A stretch of DNA of 64,000 nt from Mycobacterium kansasii ATCC 12478 (GCF_000157895.3 NC_022663.1:4216001-4280000); one strand, 5' to 3'. Shown: positions 35,685-44,848, counted from the first letter of the stretch. Notes: generated by a model not told the origin, from the sequence alone. Numbers and translations are program-made.

Positions 35685-36602
35685 TCAGCCCGCCCTGGCA
35701 AAGTTGCTCATCAGCACACTGATCAGCCCATCCCAGAGCGGCTCGGGCAGATCATGGCCCATTCCGTCGAACAACACCAATCGAGCGTCATCGATCGCGC
35801 GGGCGACCGCGCGGCCATTGGAAGGCCGCACCATTATGTCCTTTCGGCCGTGGATCACCACGGTCGGCGCCGCGATGCGCCGGTTGTAGTGACGCAGGCT
35901 GCCACTGCCCAGGACCGCGTTGAACTGCCGGCTCACGCCCAACGGGTCGAAGCTGCGGTCGTAGTTCTCGGCCGCTTCGGCCCGGATCCGTTCCTCGGGC
36001 AGGCGGTAGCGGCGACTGCCGGTGATCCCGGTGACCCGCACGACGTTGTCGACCACCACGTCGCGCGGCGAACCCGGAGGCGGGCCGCTGAGCATGGCCC
36101 GCAACGCCTGTACCGCCGGCGGCCGCAGGCACGCTCGGTTGTTGCTGGAGCAGATGATCGCCAGGGCCTTGGTCCGTTCCGGGAACCGGGCCGCGAAGAT
36201 CTGGGCGATCATGCCACCCATCGACGCGCCGACGATGTGGGCGTGTTCGATACCCAGGTGGTCCAGCAGAGCGGCCGCGTCGTCGGCCATGTCCTCCAGG
36301 CTGTATGCGGCCTGGTTGCGCAGGCCGAACCAGAAGCGCAGCAGCCGCGCCGGCATCGACGGGCCGCTATCGCAGTGCTCGGTCCTGCTGGACAGGCCCA
36401 CATCACGGTTGTCGTAACGGATGACTCGCAGCCCCTGGGCGACGAGTCGCTCGCAGAAGCCGGTCCGCCACAGCAGCAGTTGGGCACCCAGACCCATGAT
36501 CAGCAGCACCGGTGGGTCGTCGGGGTCCCCCATGTCCTCGTAGTACAGCTTCAGGTCGCCCGAGGTGGCCCTTGATATGGCGTGACCACTGCGAACGTCC
36601 AC
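35685..36602 (-). CDS. lipG: Alpha/beta-hydrolase, esterase/lipase LipG
   Basis: The 305-residue serine esterase has the nucleophile elbow GASMGGM (about residues 106-112), the oxyanion segment LLIMGLGAQLLLW, a charge-relay Asp in the VVIHGRKDIMVRP region and His in DGMGHDLPEPLW. M. tuberculosis LipG has phospholipase/thioesterase activity and the same place after mmaA1, hinting at a link to cell-envelope lipid turnover. The GTG start at 36602 (VDVRSGHAISRATSGDLK) has GGAGG upstream; a TTG 21 bases earlier is less likely. Confidence 0.9.
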   Translation of the reverse strand: MDVRSGHAISRATSGDLKLYYEDMGDPDDPPVLLIMGLGAQLLLWRTGFCERLVAQGLRVIRYDNRDVGLSSRTEHCDSGPSMPARLLRFWFGLRNQAAYSLEDMADDAAALLDHLGIEHAHIVGASMGGMIAQIFAARFPERTKALAIICSSNNRACLRPPAVQALRAMLSGPPPGSPRDVVVDNVVRVTGITGSRRYRLPEERIRAEAAENYDRSFDPLGVSRQFNAVLGSGSLRHYNRRIAAPTVVIHGRKDIMVRPSNGRAVARAIDDARLVLFDGMGHDLPEPLWDGLISVLMSNFARAG

Positions 36603-36630
36603 CGGACCTCCACCAGACCTCAACTAGACC

Positions 36631-37980
36631 TCACTGGACCTCTACATCCGGCTGATGCTCGCGGCTGACTTCCACCATGAAGTTGGCGAAGTACCCGGTG
36701 AGCTGCGGGTCGGACATCATCTGCCACTTCGGCGCCAGCAGCTTCATGTACCGCTCGACGTATAAGAACTGCTTGCCGATCAGCACGAGCTCGCGGGGCA
36801 GCTTGACGTCGTAGGCGTCGGCCAGCGCCGACAGCTGCCGGCCGATGTCGGCATACGACATCTCGCCCAGCGATTGCATGGTAAGCGGGGTGGCGAACTT
36901 CTCCAGGTCTTTGGCGGCCTGAGCCTCCGGCTTCACGGTCCCGACGGCGCCCATCAACACGACGATCTTGCCGGCCGCGGCATGGTCCTTCTTGACCAGC
37001 AGGGCGTACACCAGCTCGCGCAGCAGCCAGCGGGTACGGGGATCGATGCGGCCCATGATCCCGAAGTCGAAGAACACGATGCGGCCCTGGTCGTCGACGT
37101 ACAGGTTGCCCGCATGCAGGTCGCCGTGGAACAGCCCGTGGCGCAGCCCGCCCTCGAACACGCTGAACAGCAGCGCCTTGACCAGCTCGGTACCGTCGAA
37201 CCCGGCCTTGCGGATGGCGGCGACGTTGTCGATTCGGATGCCCTGCACCTTCTCCATGGTCAGAACCCGCTCGCTGGTGAAGTCCCAGTGCACCCGTGGC
37301 ACCCGGATGTTCTTGCCCAGCGGGGAAGCGTGGAGGTGCGACACCCACGCCTCCATCGACTGTGCCTCGAGCCGGAAATTCAGCTCTTCGGCCAGGTTGT
37401 CGGAGAAGTCGGCAACCACGTCTTGTGCCGAGAGCCGCCGGCCCAGCTTGGCCAGCTCCACCGCCTGCGCGAAGCGCTTCAGGATCTGCAGGTCGGCGGC
37501 GACCCGGCGGCGGATGCCCGGACGCTGGATCTTGACCACGACGTCCTCGCCGGTCTTCAGGGTCGCGTAGTGCACCTGGGCGATCGACGCGGAGGCGAAC
37601 GGCTCTTCTTCGAACGTGGCGAACAGCCTGGCCGGCTCGTCGCCGAGCTCCTCGACGAAAAGCCGGTGCACCTCGTCGGTGTCGGCCGGCGGCACCTGGT
37701 CCAGCAGGGTGCGGAATTCACGCGACAACGACTCGCCGAACGCCCCTGGGCTGGAGGCTATGATTTGCCCGAACTTCACATACGTGGGACCGAGATCGGC
37801 GAAGGTCTGCGGGATTTCCTTGATGATCTTCTGCTGCCACGGACCCTTGGCCGGCAGCCTGGTGAGCACCCGAGCAGCAGTGCGGGTGACTTGCCAACCA
37901 GTGGTGGCGACCCGGGCCGCTTCGACCGGCAACGGCACCCGGTCGAGCTTGGCCACGTCGCGGTGTTTGGTGGAACTCAT
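36631..37980 (-). CDS. ABC1/UbiB-family atypical protein kinase-like ATPase
   Basis: Homologue of Rv0647c; 449 residues from ATG 37980 (a TTG 75 bases upstream could extend it, and the M. tuberculosis protein is somewhat longer). Family motifs in order: KFGQ in PTYVKFGQIIASSPG, the Ala-rich nucleotide loop SASIAQVHYA replacing the Gly-rich loop, VVVKIQRPG with the ATP-binding Lys, ELNFRLEAQSME, catalytic LFHGDLHAGNLYV and metal-binding VFFDFGIMG. UbiB-type proteins support isoprenoid-lipid (quinone) metabolism; in mycobacteria the client is not established. Sits 28 bases from lipG on the same strand, possibly an operon. Confidence 0.88.
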   Translation of the reverse strand: MSSTKHRDVAKLDRVPLPVEAARVATTGWQVTRTAARVLTRLPAKGPWQQKIIKEIPQTFADLGPTYVKFGQIIASSPGAFGESLSREFRTLLDQVPPADTDEVHRLFVEELGDEPARLFATFEEEPFASASIAQVHYATLKTGEDVVVKIQRPGIRRRVAADLQILKRFAQAVELAKLGRRLSAQDVVADFSDNLAEELNFRLEAQSMEAWVSHLHASPLGKNIRVPRVHWDFTSERVLTMEKVQGIRIDNVAAIRKAGFDGTELVKALLFSVFEGGLRHGLFHGDLHAGNLYVDDQGRIVFFDFGIMGRIDPRTRWLLRELVYALLVKKDHAAAGKIVVLMGAVGTVKPEAQAAKDLEKFATPLTMQSLGEMSYADIGRQLSALADAYDVKLPRELVLIGKQFLYVERYMKLLAPKWQMMSDPQLTGYFANFMVEVSREHQPDVEVQ

Positions 37981-38073
37981 CTGTGCAGTGTGCCAAATTG
38001 GTGGAGCCGACTCACAATTTCCGTATGCCGCCTCACCCGCGACGAAAGCCGCCAACGATGCGTGTACGGCGGT

Positions 38074-38667
38074 CTATTTGGGTTGCCAGGGTGTCAGCCA
38101 CGGCTGCGGCCGCCACTTCTCCAGGCCGGCGATCAATTCGTACATGGTCGCACCGTCGATGCTTTCCCGGACGATGTCGGCGTGTCCGGCGTGGCGGGCC
38201 AGTTCGTTGATCACGTGCAGGATGACCCAGCGCACCGACCAGGCGGGGACGTCCTTGGGAAACCACGGCGCGTCCCGCGGCACTGGCACGGCGGCGTCAA
38301 GGTCAGCCGTGCCGGCCAGCCGCAGCGCTTCCGCGTTCTGCGCGGCAAATGCCTCGAGTAAACCGGCAAGGGTTTCCTCGGGCCGCATCACAAATTCACT
38401 GGCGTGTTCGGCGGTGCGTTGCTCCAACGGCCGCGGATCCTCCCGCAGGGCGTCCGGCGCGGCGGCCACCCTTGCCATCCATACCCTTTGCATACCGGTG
38501 ACGTGCTTGATCAGACCGCCGACGGATAGCGCGCTGGCCGACGGCGCCGATCGCGCCTGGTCGTCGGTCAGGCCGTAAGACACCGCGAAATAGGCGCTCT
38601 GGTGATAGGCCAGGAACTCGAGCAGCGCGCTGCGCTCATCGGCGACCGGAGCGGCAAGGGCCGGCAT
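38074..38667 (-). CDS. DinB-family putative metal-dependent enzyme
   Basis: The 197-residue four-helix-bundle protein of the DinB/YfiT (DUF664) superfamily, which includes mycothiol-dependent S-transferases. The three-histidine metal site is visible: LIKHVTGMQRVW (first His), HVINELARHAGHADIVRE (other two). It has no membrane segment. ATG 38667 is preceded by AAAGGA. Its start lies 2 bases from the stop of a second, truncated DinB copy, so the pair was once a tandem operon. Function is probably a thiol-dependent transferase; not provable from sequence. Confidence 0.85.
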   Translation of the reverse strand: MPALAAPVADERSALLEFLAYHQSAYFAVSYGLTDDQARSAPSASALSVGGLIKHVTGMQRVWMARVAAAPDALREDPRPLEQRTAEHASEFVMRPEETLAGLLEAFAAQNAEALRLAGTADLDAAVPVPRDAPWFPKDVPAWSVRWVILHVINELARHAGHADIVRESIDGATMYELIAGLEKWRPQPWLTPWQPK

Positions 38668-38669
38668 TG

Positions 38670-38960
38670 TCAATCCTTTCGGTCGTGCAAATGGTTGTGC
38701 AGGTAAAGGTCTCGCAGACATGCGATTTCAGCGCCGTGATGGATCGCCTCCCGGTTGATGTGCAGGCTCAATTTACTCAATGCGTACTGGGCGGAGGGTC
38801 CTTCCGCTGGACCGCATGGTCGGTCCAATTCGGTGGCGGACAGCGCCCGCGCACCGGTGATCCAGGTCGCGTACTCCTCGTCTAGTTGCCGCAGGGCGGT
38901 CGCGGCGTGGGTGGCGTACTGCCAATTCTGGTAATCCGCCTGCGGACCGTTCGCCGCAAT
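38670..38960 (-). pseudogene. DinB-family gene remnant (5' half missing)
   Basis: The last ~95 codons encode a clear DinB C-terminal half (PQADYQNWQYATHAATALRQ, then LDEEYATWITGARALSATEL and LHINREAIHHGAEIACLRDL) ending at TGA 38670-38672. Upstream of about 38960 the frame stays open into sequence antisense to other genes, but the expected N-terminal ~90 residues of the family (first helix and first metal His) are absent and no sensible start is found. I interpret it as a 5'-truncated pseudogene; the break coincides with the end of the WYL remnant on the other strand. Confidence 0.7.
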
Positions 38961-38962
38961 CG

Positions 38963-39144
38963 ATGACTGTCGAACCCGACGCAGGCGAGGCCTGCGTGGT
39001 GACGGCAGGCGGCGACGAGCCCGAGCGGATGGTGTTGACTTCGCGATGGTGGGTGCCGAGTTCGAGGTGCCGGAGCCGGCGGAGGTGCAGGCGGCGGCGG
39101 GTGCGGTGGGCAAACGTCTTCGGTGTGCGGGTAAGGCACCGTAA
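38963..39144 (+). pseudogene. WYL-domain transcriptional regulator remnant (3' end only, frameshifted)
   Basis: Only the C-terminal tail of a YafY/WYL-type regulator is visible. Frame one reads MTVEPDAGEACVVTAGGDEP then ERMV (38963-39032). One base out of frame from about 39036, FAMVGAEFEVPEPAEVQAAA continues to the TAA at 39142-39144. Together they match the usual WYL ending (hydrophobic strand, GGD-x-P, GA-x-FEV-x-P-x-E, terminal helix). The HTH and most of the WYL domain are missing. WYL regulators are often divergent from DinB genes, as these two remnants are. Recognition is by pattern only. Confidence 0.5.
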
Positions 39145-39153
39145 GGTGCGGTC

Positions 39154-42100
39154 ATGCAACTGGTTTCGGCGGCATCGACCGAGCTGTTCGTAGGCCCGCC
39201 TGACCAGCCGCTGCAACTGGTGCGCGTCGCCGTCGCCGGATGCGCCGAGCCGACACCGCTGCGCGTCGACGGTGACGGCCTGCGCGGGGAGGCGGTCGTG
39301 GCTTCCGGCGAAGAGGTGGTCGATATCGCGGTCTCGGTGGACCGGCCGGTGGTGGGGGCGCGGCTGCCCGCGCGGGTGCGCGCCCCTAGGGCCGGTCTGA
39401 CTTTCGAGTTCGTTGTGGCCGAGCCGGGCTGGACCATGTACATGGTCAGCCACTTCCACTACGACCCGGTGTGGTGGAACACCCAGGCCGGCTACACCAG
39501 CCAGTGGCGTGAAGACCCGCCGGGGCGAGCCCGGCAGGCCAACGGCTTCGAGCTGGTGCGCGCCCATCTGGAGCTGGCGCGCCGCGATCCCGACTACAAG
39601 TTCGTGCTCGCCGAAGTCGACTACCTCAAGCCGTACTGGGACACCCACCCCGAGGACCGTGCCGACCTGCGCCGGTTTCTCGCCGAGGGCCGCGTCGAGG
39701 TGATGGGCGGAACCTACAACGAGCCCAACACCAACCTCACCAGCCCGGAGACGACGATTCGAAACCTGGTGCACGGCACCGGCTTTCAGCGGCATGTCCT
39801 GGGTGCCGATCCGGCGACCGCGTGGCAGCTCGACGTGTTCGGCCACGACCCGCAATTTCCCGGGATGGCCGCCGACGCGGGGCTGACGTCGAGTTCTTGG
39901 GCCCGTGGGCCACACCATCAATGGGGCCCGGCTCAGGGCGGGGTCGACCGCATGCAGTTTTCCAGCGAGTTCGAGTGGATTTCGCCGTCGGGCCGCGGAT
40001 TGCTCACCCACTACATGCCGGCGCACTATTCGGCGGGCTGGTGGATGGACTCGTCGACCTCGCTGGCCGAGGCCGAGGAGGCCACGTATGCGCTTTTCGA
40101 CCAGCTCAAAAGCGTCGCGTTGACCCGCAATGTGCTGCTGCCGGTCGGCACCGACTACACCCCGCCGAACAAGTGGGTGACCGAGATCCACCGCGACTGG
40201 GCCGTCCGCTATACCTGGCCGCGGTTCGTGTGCGGGCTGCCGCGGGAGTTCTTCGCGGCGGTGCGCACCGAACTCGCCGAGCGCGGTGTCGTGCCGTCGC
40301 CGCAGACCCGCGACATGAACCCGATCTACACCGGCAAGGACGTCTCGTACATCGACACCAAGCAAGCCAACCGGGCCGCCGAGAACGCGGTGTTGGACGC
40401 CGAACGATTCGCCGTGTTCGCCGCGGTGTTGACCGGCGCCCGGTATCCGCAGGCCGCGTTGGCCAAAGCCTGGGTGCAGTTGGCCTACGGCGCGCACCAC
40501 GATGCGATCACCGGGTCGGAATCCGACCAGGTTTACCTCGATCTGCTGACCGGCTGGCGTGACGCGTGGGAACTGGGCCGCACCGCCCGCGACAACGCGC
40601 TGGCATCGATTTCCGGCCTGGTCGATACTCCCGAGGGCTCCGTCGTCGTGTGGAACCCGCTGACCCACCGGCGCACCGACATCGTCACGGTGCGGCTCGA
40701 AGCGCCGCAGGTCGCCGGGGTGCGGGTCCGTGACTCCGAGGGTGCCGAGGTCCCCGCGGTCGTCGAGCACGACGGGCGGACGGTCACCTGGCTGGCGCGG
40801 GATGTCTCGTCGCTGGGCTGGCGGTGCTACCGACTGGACGCGGCCGACCGCCCGGCCGGCTGGCAACCGGCGTCCGGTGAATCGATCGCCAACGAGCACT
40901 ACCGCTTGACCGTCGACCCCGCGCGCGGCGGAGCGGTGGCCTCGCTGGTGCAGGACGGTCGTCAGCTCATCGCCGACGGCCGGGTGGGCAACGAGCTTGC
41001 CGTCTACGAGGAATACCCCGCGCACCCGACGCAGGGTGAGGGTCCGTGGCACCTGCTGCCCAAGGGGCCGGTGGTCTGCTCGTCGGAATCGCCGGCGCAG
41101 GTGCGGGCCTACCGGTGCCCGCTGGGCCAGCGGCTGGTGGTGCGCGGCCGGATCGGCACGGTCTTGCGTTATACCCAAACCCTGACCCTGTGGAACGGCG
41201 TGCCCCGCGTCGACTGCCGCACCACGGTCGACGGGTTCACCGGTGAAGACCGCTTGCTGCGGCTGCGCTGGCCATGCCCGGTTCCGGGCGCCATGCCGGT
41301 CAGCGAGGTGGGCGATGCCGTCGTCGGGCGTGGTTTCGCGCTGCTGCACAGCCCTGGTGAATCGGGCCGCGGCTCGGTCGATACCGCAGACCACCCGTGG
41401 ACACTGGACAACCCGGCCTACGGCTGGTTCGGCTTGTCGTCGGCGGCGCGGGTCCGCGCCGGCAGTGACGCCGTCCGGGCGGTATCGGTCGCCGAGGTGG
41501 TGTCGCCCGGTGAGAAGATGTCGGGCCCGATGGCTCGCGAGCTGATGGTCGCGCTGGTTCGCGCCGGCGTCACGGCCACCTGCAGTGGTGCCGACAAACC
41601 GCGCTACGGAAACCTCGACGTGGACTCCAACCTGCCGGATACCCGGATCGCGCTGGGCGGGCCTGACCGCAACGTGTTCACCAAAGCGGTGTTGGCCGAG
41701 GCCGACCCGGCATACACCGCCGAACTCCAGCGGCAGCTGGCCGAGACCGGCCGAGCCAGGGTGTGGGTGCCGGCCGCGGCGCCGTTGCCGGCGGTCTGGG
41801 TGCCCGGGGCGGACCTGCGCGCGGCGGACGCGCTGCCGGTGTTGGTGATCGACGGCCGCGACGACGCCAACCTCGCCGCGGCGATCGCCTCGGTGATCGC
41901 TGACCTGGGCGACGCCGAGATCGAGGTCAGTCAACAGGCACCGCCTGCGATGCAACCCTTCGAGGCCCGCACCGTGGCGCTGCTCAACCGCGGGGTGCCC
42001 AGCTTCGCCGTTGACGCCGAGGGCACCTTGCATACCGCGCTGATGCGCTCCTGCACCGGCTGGCCGTCCGGCGTCTGGATTGACGAACCGCGCCGCACCG

Positions 42101-43326
42101 CGCCCGACGGCTCCAACTTCCAACTCCAGCACTGGACACACGATTTCGACTACGCCCTGGTCTGCGCGGACGGCGACTGGCGCCGTGCCGGCCTGCCCGC
42201 GACCAGCGCGCAGTTCTCGCATCCACTCATCGCGGTGACCCCGCGAAAATCGGCGGCAAGGCTGCCGTCGGCCGGCTCGCTGCTGCAGGTTGACCCCGCC
42301 GATGCGGTTCATCTGGGCGCGCTCAAAGCGGCGGGCAACCCCTTGACGGCCGGCAGCGTCCGGCCCGTCGATCCCGCGGTGGTCGCGCTGCGGCTGGTCG
42401 AGACCACCGGGGCTGCCGCCCGCGTCCGGATCGGCTCCGACGTCGGCAAGGTAGCCGGATTCCGGATGGCCGACCTGCTGGAATCCCCGCAACAGCGCAA
42501 GCGATCAATCGACCTGCACGGCTACCAGGTCGCTACCGTGGTGGCCCGGCTCGACATCAGCGGGACCGCCGGCGACGCCGAGCTCGCGCCGCAAGCCGAA
42601 ACTGCGCAGCCGCTGTATGCCCGTTACTGGCTGCACAACCGCGGCCCGGCTCCGCTGGGCGGACTGCCGGCCGTCGCCTACCTACATCCCCGGCTGGTCA
42701 ACGCGGAGGCGGGTAACCAGGCGGTGTTGCGTCTCACCGCCGCCAGTGACTGCAGCGACTCCGCGTTGGGCGGCACCGTGGATGTGGTGTGTCCCGACGG
42801 CTGGTCGGTGGCACCGGCCCGGCTGCCGTTCACCTTGGGTGCCGGTGAATACCTGGAAGCCGATGTCGTTTTGATGATCCCGGCCGACACGCCGCCGGGG
42901 CTGTATCCGGTCGGGGCCCGGCTGGCCGTCACCGACCGGGAGGCGCCGGCCGCGTGGCGGCAGGTGGTCGAGGACGTGTGCGTCCTCGCGGTCGGGACAC
43001 CTCAGCAGGAGCTGGCCTACCTCCTCGACGCGCCGGCAGACATCGACGTGGCCGCCGGCGACTCGGCTCGCCTCACCGTCACCCTCGGCAGCCGTGCCGG
43101 AGCGGACGTGGCAGTGGAGGCGCACCTGATCAGCCCGTGGGGCACCTGGGAGTGGCTCGGTCCGGCCGTACGAGCTGCTGTCTTGCCGGCCGGCGACACG
43201 GTCGAACTTGCATTCGACGTGACCCCGCCGCCGTGGCTGGAGCCCGGCCAGTGGTGGGCGCTGGTGCGGGTAGGCTGCGCCGGTGGGCTGGTCTACTCGC
43301 CGGCGGTGAAGGTGACGGTGACATGA
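39154..43326 (+). CDS. Glycoside hydrolase family 38 alpha-mannosidase
   Basis: Large 1,390-residue GH38 enzyme, homologue of Rv0648. Zinc and catalytic residues are visible: His100/His102 and Asp104 in SHFHYDPVWWNTQ, the nucleophile Asp227 in WQLDVFGHDPQFP, and the His448-His449-Asp pair in YGAHHDAITGSESDQVY. The middle-to-C-terminal part is the beta-sandwich of the family, ending with an NEW3-like immunoglobulin-type domain (LGSRAGADVAVEAHLISPWG and on). No signal peptide, so cytosolic action on alpha-linked mannosides, perhaps recycling of mannose-containing glycolipid or polymer fragments. The stop overlaps the next ATG (ATGA), coupling it to the following genes. Confidence 0.93.
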   Translation: MQLVSAASTELFVGPPDQPLQLVRVAVAGCAEPTPLRVDGDGLRGEAVVASGEEVVDIAVSVDRPVVGARLPARVRAPRAGLTFEFVVAEPGWTMYMVSHFHYDPVWWNTQAGYTSQWREDPPGRARQANGFELVRAHLELARRDPDYKFVLAEVDYLKPYWDTHPEDRADLRRFLAEGRVEVMGGTYNEPNTNLTSPETTIRNLVHGTGFQRHVLGADPATAWQLDVFGHDPQFPGMAADAGLTSSSWARGPHHQWGPAQGGVDRMQFSSEFEWISPSGRGLLTHYMPAHYSAGWWMDSSTSLAEAEEATYALFDQLKSVALTRNVLLPVGTDYTPPNKWVTEIHRDWAVRYTWPRFVCGLPREFFAAVRTELAERGVVPSPQTRDMNPIYTGKDVSYIDTKQANRAAENAVLDAERFAVFAAVLTGARYPQAALAKAWVQLAYGAHHDAITGSESDQVYLDLLTGWRDAWELGRTARDNALASISGLVDTPEGSVVVWNPLTHRRTDIVTVRLEAPQVAGVRVRDSEGAEVPAVVEHDGRTVTWLARDVSSLGWRCYRLDAADRPAGWQPASGESIANEHYRLTVDPARGGAVASLVQDGRQLIADGRVGNELAVYEEYPAHPTQGEGPWHLLPKGPVVCSSESPAQVRAYRCPLGQRLVVRGRIGTVLRYTQTLTLWNGVPRVDCRTTVDGFTGEDRLLRLRWPCPVPGAMPVSEVGDAVVGRGFALLHSPGESGRGSVDTADHPWTLDNPAYGWFGLSSAARVRAGSDAVRAVSVAEVVSPGEKMSGPMARELMVALVRAGVTATCSGADKPRYGNLDVDSNLPDTRIALGGPDRNVFTKAVLAEADPAYTAELQRQLAETGRARVWVPAAAPLPAVWVPGADLRAADALPVLVIDGRDDANLAAAIASVIADLGDAEIEVSQQAPPAMQPFEARTVALLNRGVPSFAVDAEGTLHTALMRSCTGWPSGVWIDEPRRTAPDGSNFQLQHWTHDFDYALVCADGDWRRAGLPATSAQFSHPLIAVTPRKSAARLPSAGSLLQVDPADAVHLGALKAAGNPLTAGSVRPVDPAVVALRLVETTGAAARVRIGSDVGKVAGFRMADLLESPQQRKRSIDLHGYQVATVVARLDISGTAGDAELAPQAETAQPLYARYWLHNRGPAPLGGLPAVAYLHPRLVNAEAGNQAVLRLTAASDCSDSALGGTVDVVCPDGWSVAPARLPFTLGAGEYLEADVVLMIPADTPPGLYPVGARLAVTDREAPAAWRQVVEDVCVLAVGTPQQELAYLLDAPADIDVAAGDSARLTVTLGSRAGADVAVEAHLISPWGTWEWLGPAVRAAVLPAGDTVELAFDVTPPPWLEPGQWWALVRVGCAGGLVYSPAVKVTVT

Positions 43327-43940
43327 GTGCCGACCCGGTCGCGGCGGTCGCCGGAGTTCCCGTCCACGTCGGCGAGGTCGACGCGCGGGAAGCATGGTTA
43401 CGCAATGGTCCGCGTGCGGCCGCCCTGCCGCCGAGCGGCACCGGCGAGGGACGCCAGTTGCGGCGCTGGCTGACTCAACTGATCGTCACCGAGCGCGTGA
43501 TCGCCGCCGAGGCGGCCGCGCGAAACCTCACCGCGGCAGCCGCTCCGACCGAGGTCGAGTTGCTGCCCGACGTGGCAGCGCGATTGGAGATCGGCAGTGT
43601 CGCCGCGGCGGTGCTGGCCGATCCGTACGCGCGGGCGCTGTTCGCCGACGTCACCGCCGCGGTCGTGGTCACCGACGACCAGGTGGCCGACTACCATCTG
43701 CGCAACCCGCTACGGTTCGCCCCGCTGCGTCCCGGTGGTCACGGCTGGCGCGTTCCCGCGGTTGCCGGTCCGCCGCTGGAGCAGGTGCGGCAGGCGATAA
43801 CCGGGCATCTGCTGGGCGCCGCCCGGCGGCGCGCCTTTCGAATCTGGCTGGATGGCCGCCGGGCCGTATCGGTGCGGTTGGCCCCGGGGTATGAGCATCC
43901 CGCCGACCCGCGACAGCCCGACAACACCCACCGTCACTGA
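43323..43940 (+). CDS. SurA/PpiC N-terminal-like protein (Rv0649 homologue, often labelled FabD2)
   Basis: The 205-residue protein starts AAVAGVPVHVGEVDAREA, the hallmark opening of parvulin-type foldase N-domains. It continues with RWLTQLIVTERVIAAEAAAR and ADVTAAVVVTDDQVADYHLR-NPLRF, the usual linker just before a PPIase domain. Yet no PPIase domain and no GHSxG acyltransferase motif are present. The database name malonyl-CoA transacylase for its M. tuberculosis counterpart is therefore not supported by this sequence. ATG overlaps the mannosidase stop, and its TGA overlaps the kinase ATG, so it is made together with both and may chaperone one of them (inference). Cytosolic; no signal peptide. 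Confidence 0.75.
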   Translation: MSADPVAAVAGVPVHVGEVDAREAWLRNGPRAAALPPSGTGEGRQLRRWLTQLIVTERVIAAEAAARNLTAAAAPTEVELLPDVAARLEIGSVAAAVLADPYARALFADVTAAVVVTDDQVADYHLRNPLRFAPLRPGGHGWRVPAVAGPPLEQVRQAITGHLLGAARRRAFRIWLDGRRAVSVRLAPGYEHPADPRQPDNTHRH

Positions 43941-44848
43941 TGCATACCCTCTGCCTTGACATCGGCGGCACCAAAATCGCCGTAGGCCTTGCCGATCCAG
44001 GCGGCTCTCTGGTGCACACCGCCGAGCGTCCGACCCCGGCTGCCGAAGGAGCCGAACGGATTTGGGACGTGGTCGCCGCGATGATCGCCGATGCGTTGCT
44101 CGTCGCCGGTGGCGCCGTTCGTGGTGTGGGCATCGCGTCAGCCGGTCCGATCGACCGGCTCGGCGGAACCGTCAGCCCGATCAACATCCCGTCGTGGCGG
44201 GGGTTTCCGGTGCGCGACCGGGTTTCGGCGGTGGTGCCCGGCGCGCCGGTGGAGCTGGGCGGCGACGGCGTGTGTATGGCGTTGGGCGAGCACTGGCTCG
44301 GCGCGGGGCGGGGCGCTCGATTCCTGCTGGGGATGGTGGTGTCCACCGGTGTCGGCGGCGGATTGGTGCTCAATGGCGCTCCCTATCCCGGCCGCACCGG
44401 AAACGCCGGTCACGTCGGTCACGTCGTGGTCGACCAGGCTGGTGCACGGTGTGCGTGCGGTGGCCGCGGTTGCGTGGAGACCGTCGCGTCCGGCCCGTCG
44501 ATGGTGCGGTGGGCCCGCGACAACGGCTGGTCCGCGCCGCGCGGCGCCGGCGCCAAGGAGCTTGCCGAGGCAGCGGTCGCCGGGAATGCGTTGGCGCTGG
44601 CCGCTTTCCGCCGAGGCGCCACCGCTCTGGCGGCGATGATCGCGTCCGTCGGTGCGGTGTGCGATCTGGACCTCGTGGTCGTCGGCGGGGGAGTGGCCAA
44701 ATCGGGGCGCCTGCTGTTCGACCCGCTGCGCGCGGCACTGGCCGACTATGCGCGGCTGGATTTCCTGGCCGGGCTGCGGGTGGTGCCGGCCCAGCTCGGC
44801 GGTGCGGCCGGGCTGGTCGGCGCGGCCCGGCTGGTGGGGCCCGGCTAG
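43940..44848 (+). CDS. ROK-family sugar kinase
   Basis: The 302-residue cytosolic kinase (Rv0650 homologue) phosphorylates a hexose, likely glucose or mannose released by the upstream mannosidase. N-terminal phosphate-binding CLDIGGTKIAVGLAD (about residues 4-18), ROK zinc motif CACGGRGCVE (about 172-181) preceded by GHVGHVVVD, and ATP-binding LVVVGGGVAKSG. No HTH, so an enzyme rather than a repressor. Last gene of the three-gene overlapping operon. Confidence 0.92.
   Translation: MHTLCLDIGGTKIAVGLADPGGSLVHTAERPTPAAEGAERIWDVVAAMIADALLVAGGAVRGVGIASAGPIDRLGGTVSPINIPSWRGFPVRDRVSAVVPGAPVELGGDGVCMALGEHWLGAGRGARFLLGMVVSTGVGGGLVLNGAPYPGRTGNAGHVGHVVVDQAGARCACGGRGCVETVASGPSMVRWARDNGWSAPRGAGAKELAEAAVAGNALALAAFRRGATALAAMIASVGAVCDLDLVVVGGGVAKSGRLLFDPLRAALADYARLDFLAGLRVVPAQLGGAAGLVGAARLVGPG

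Noticed and set aside
38773..42492. 1,239-codon open frame opposite the alpha-mannosidase
   Set aside because: Antisense shadow; product is Arg/Gly/His/Val-rich with no domain, while the plus-strand GH38 motifs are intact.
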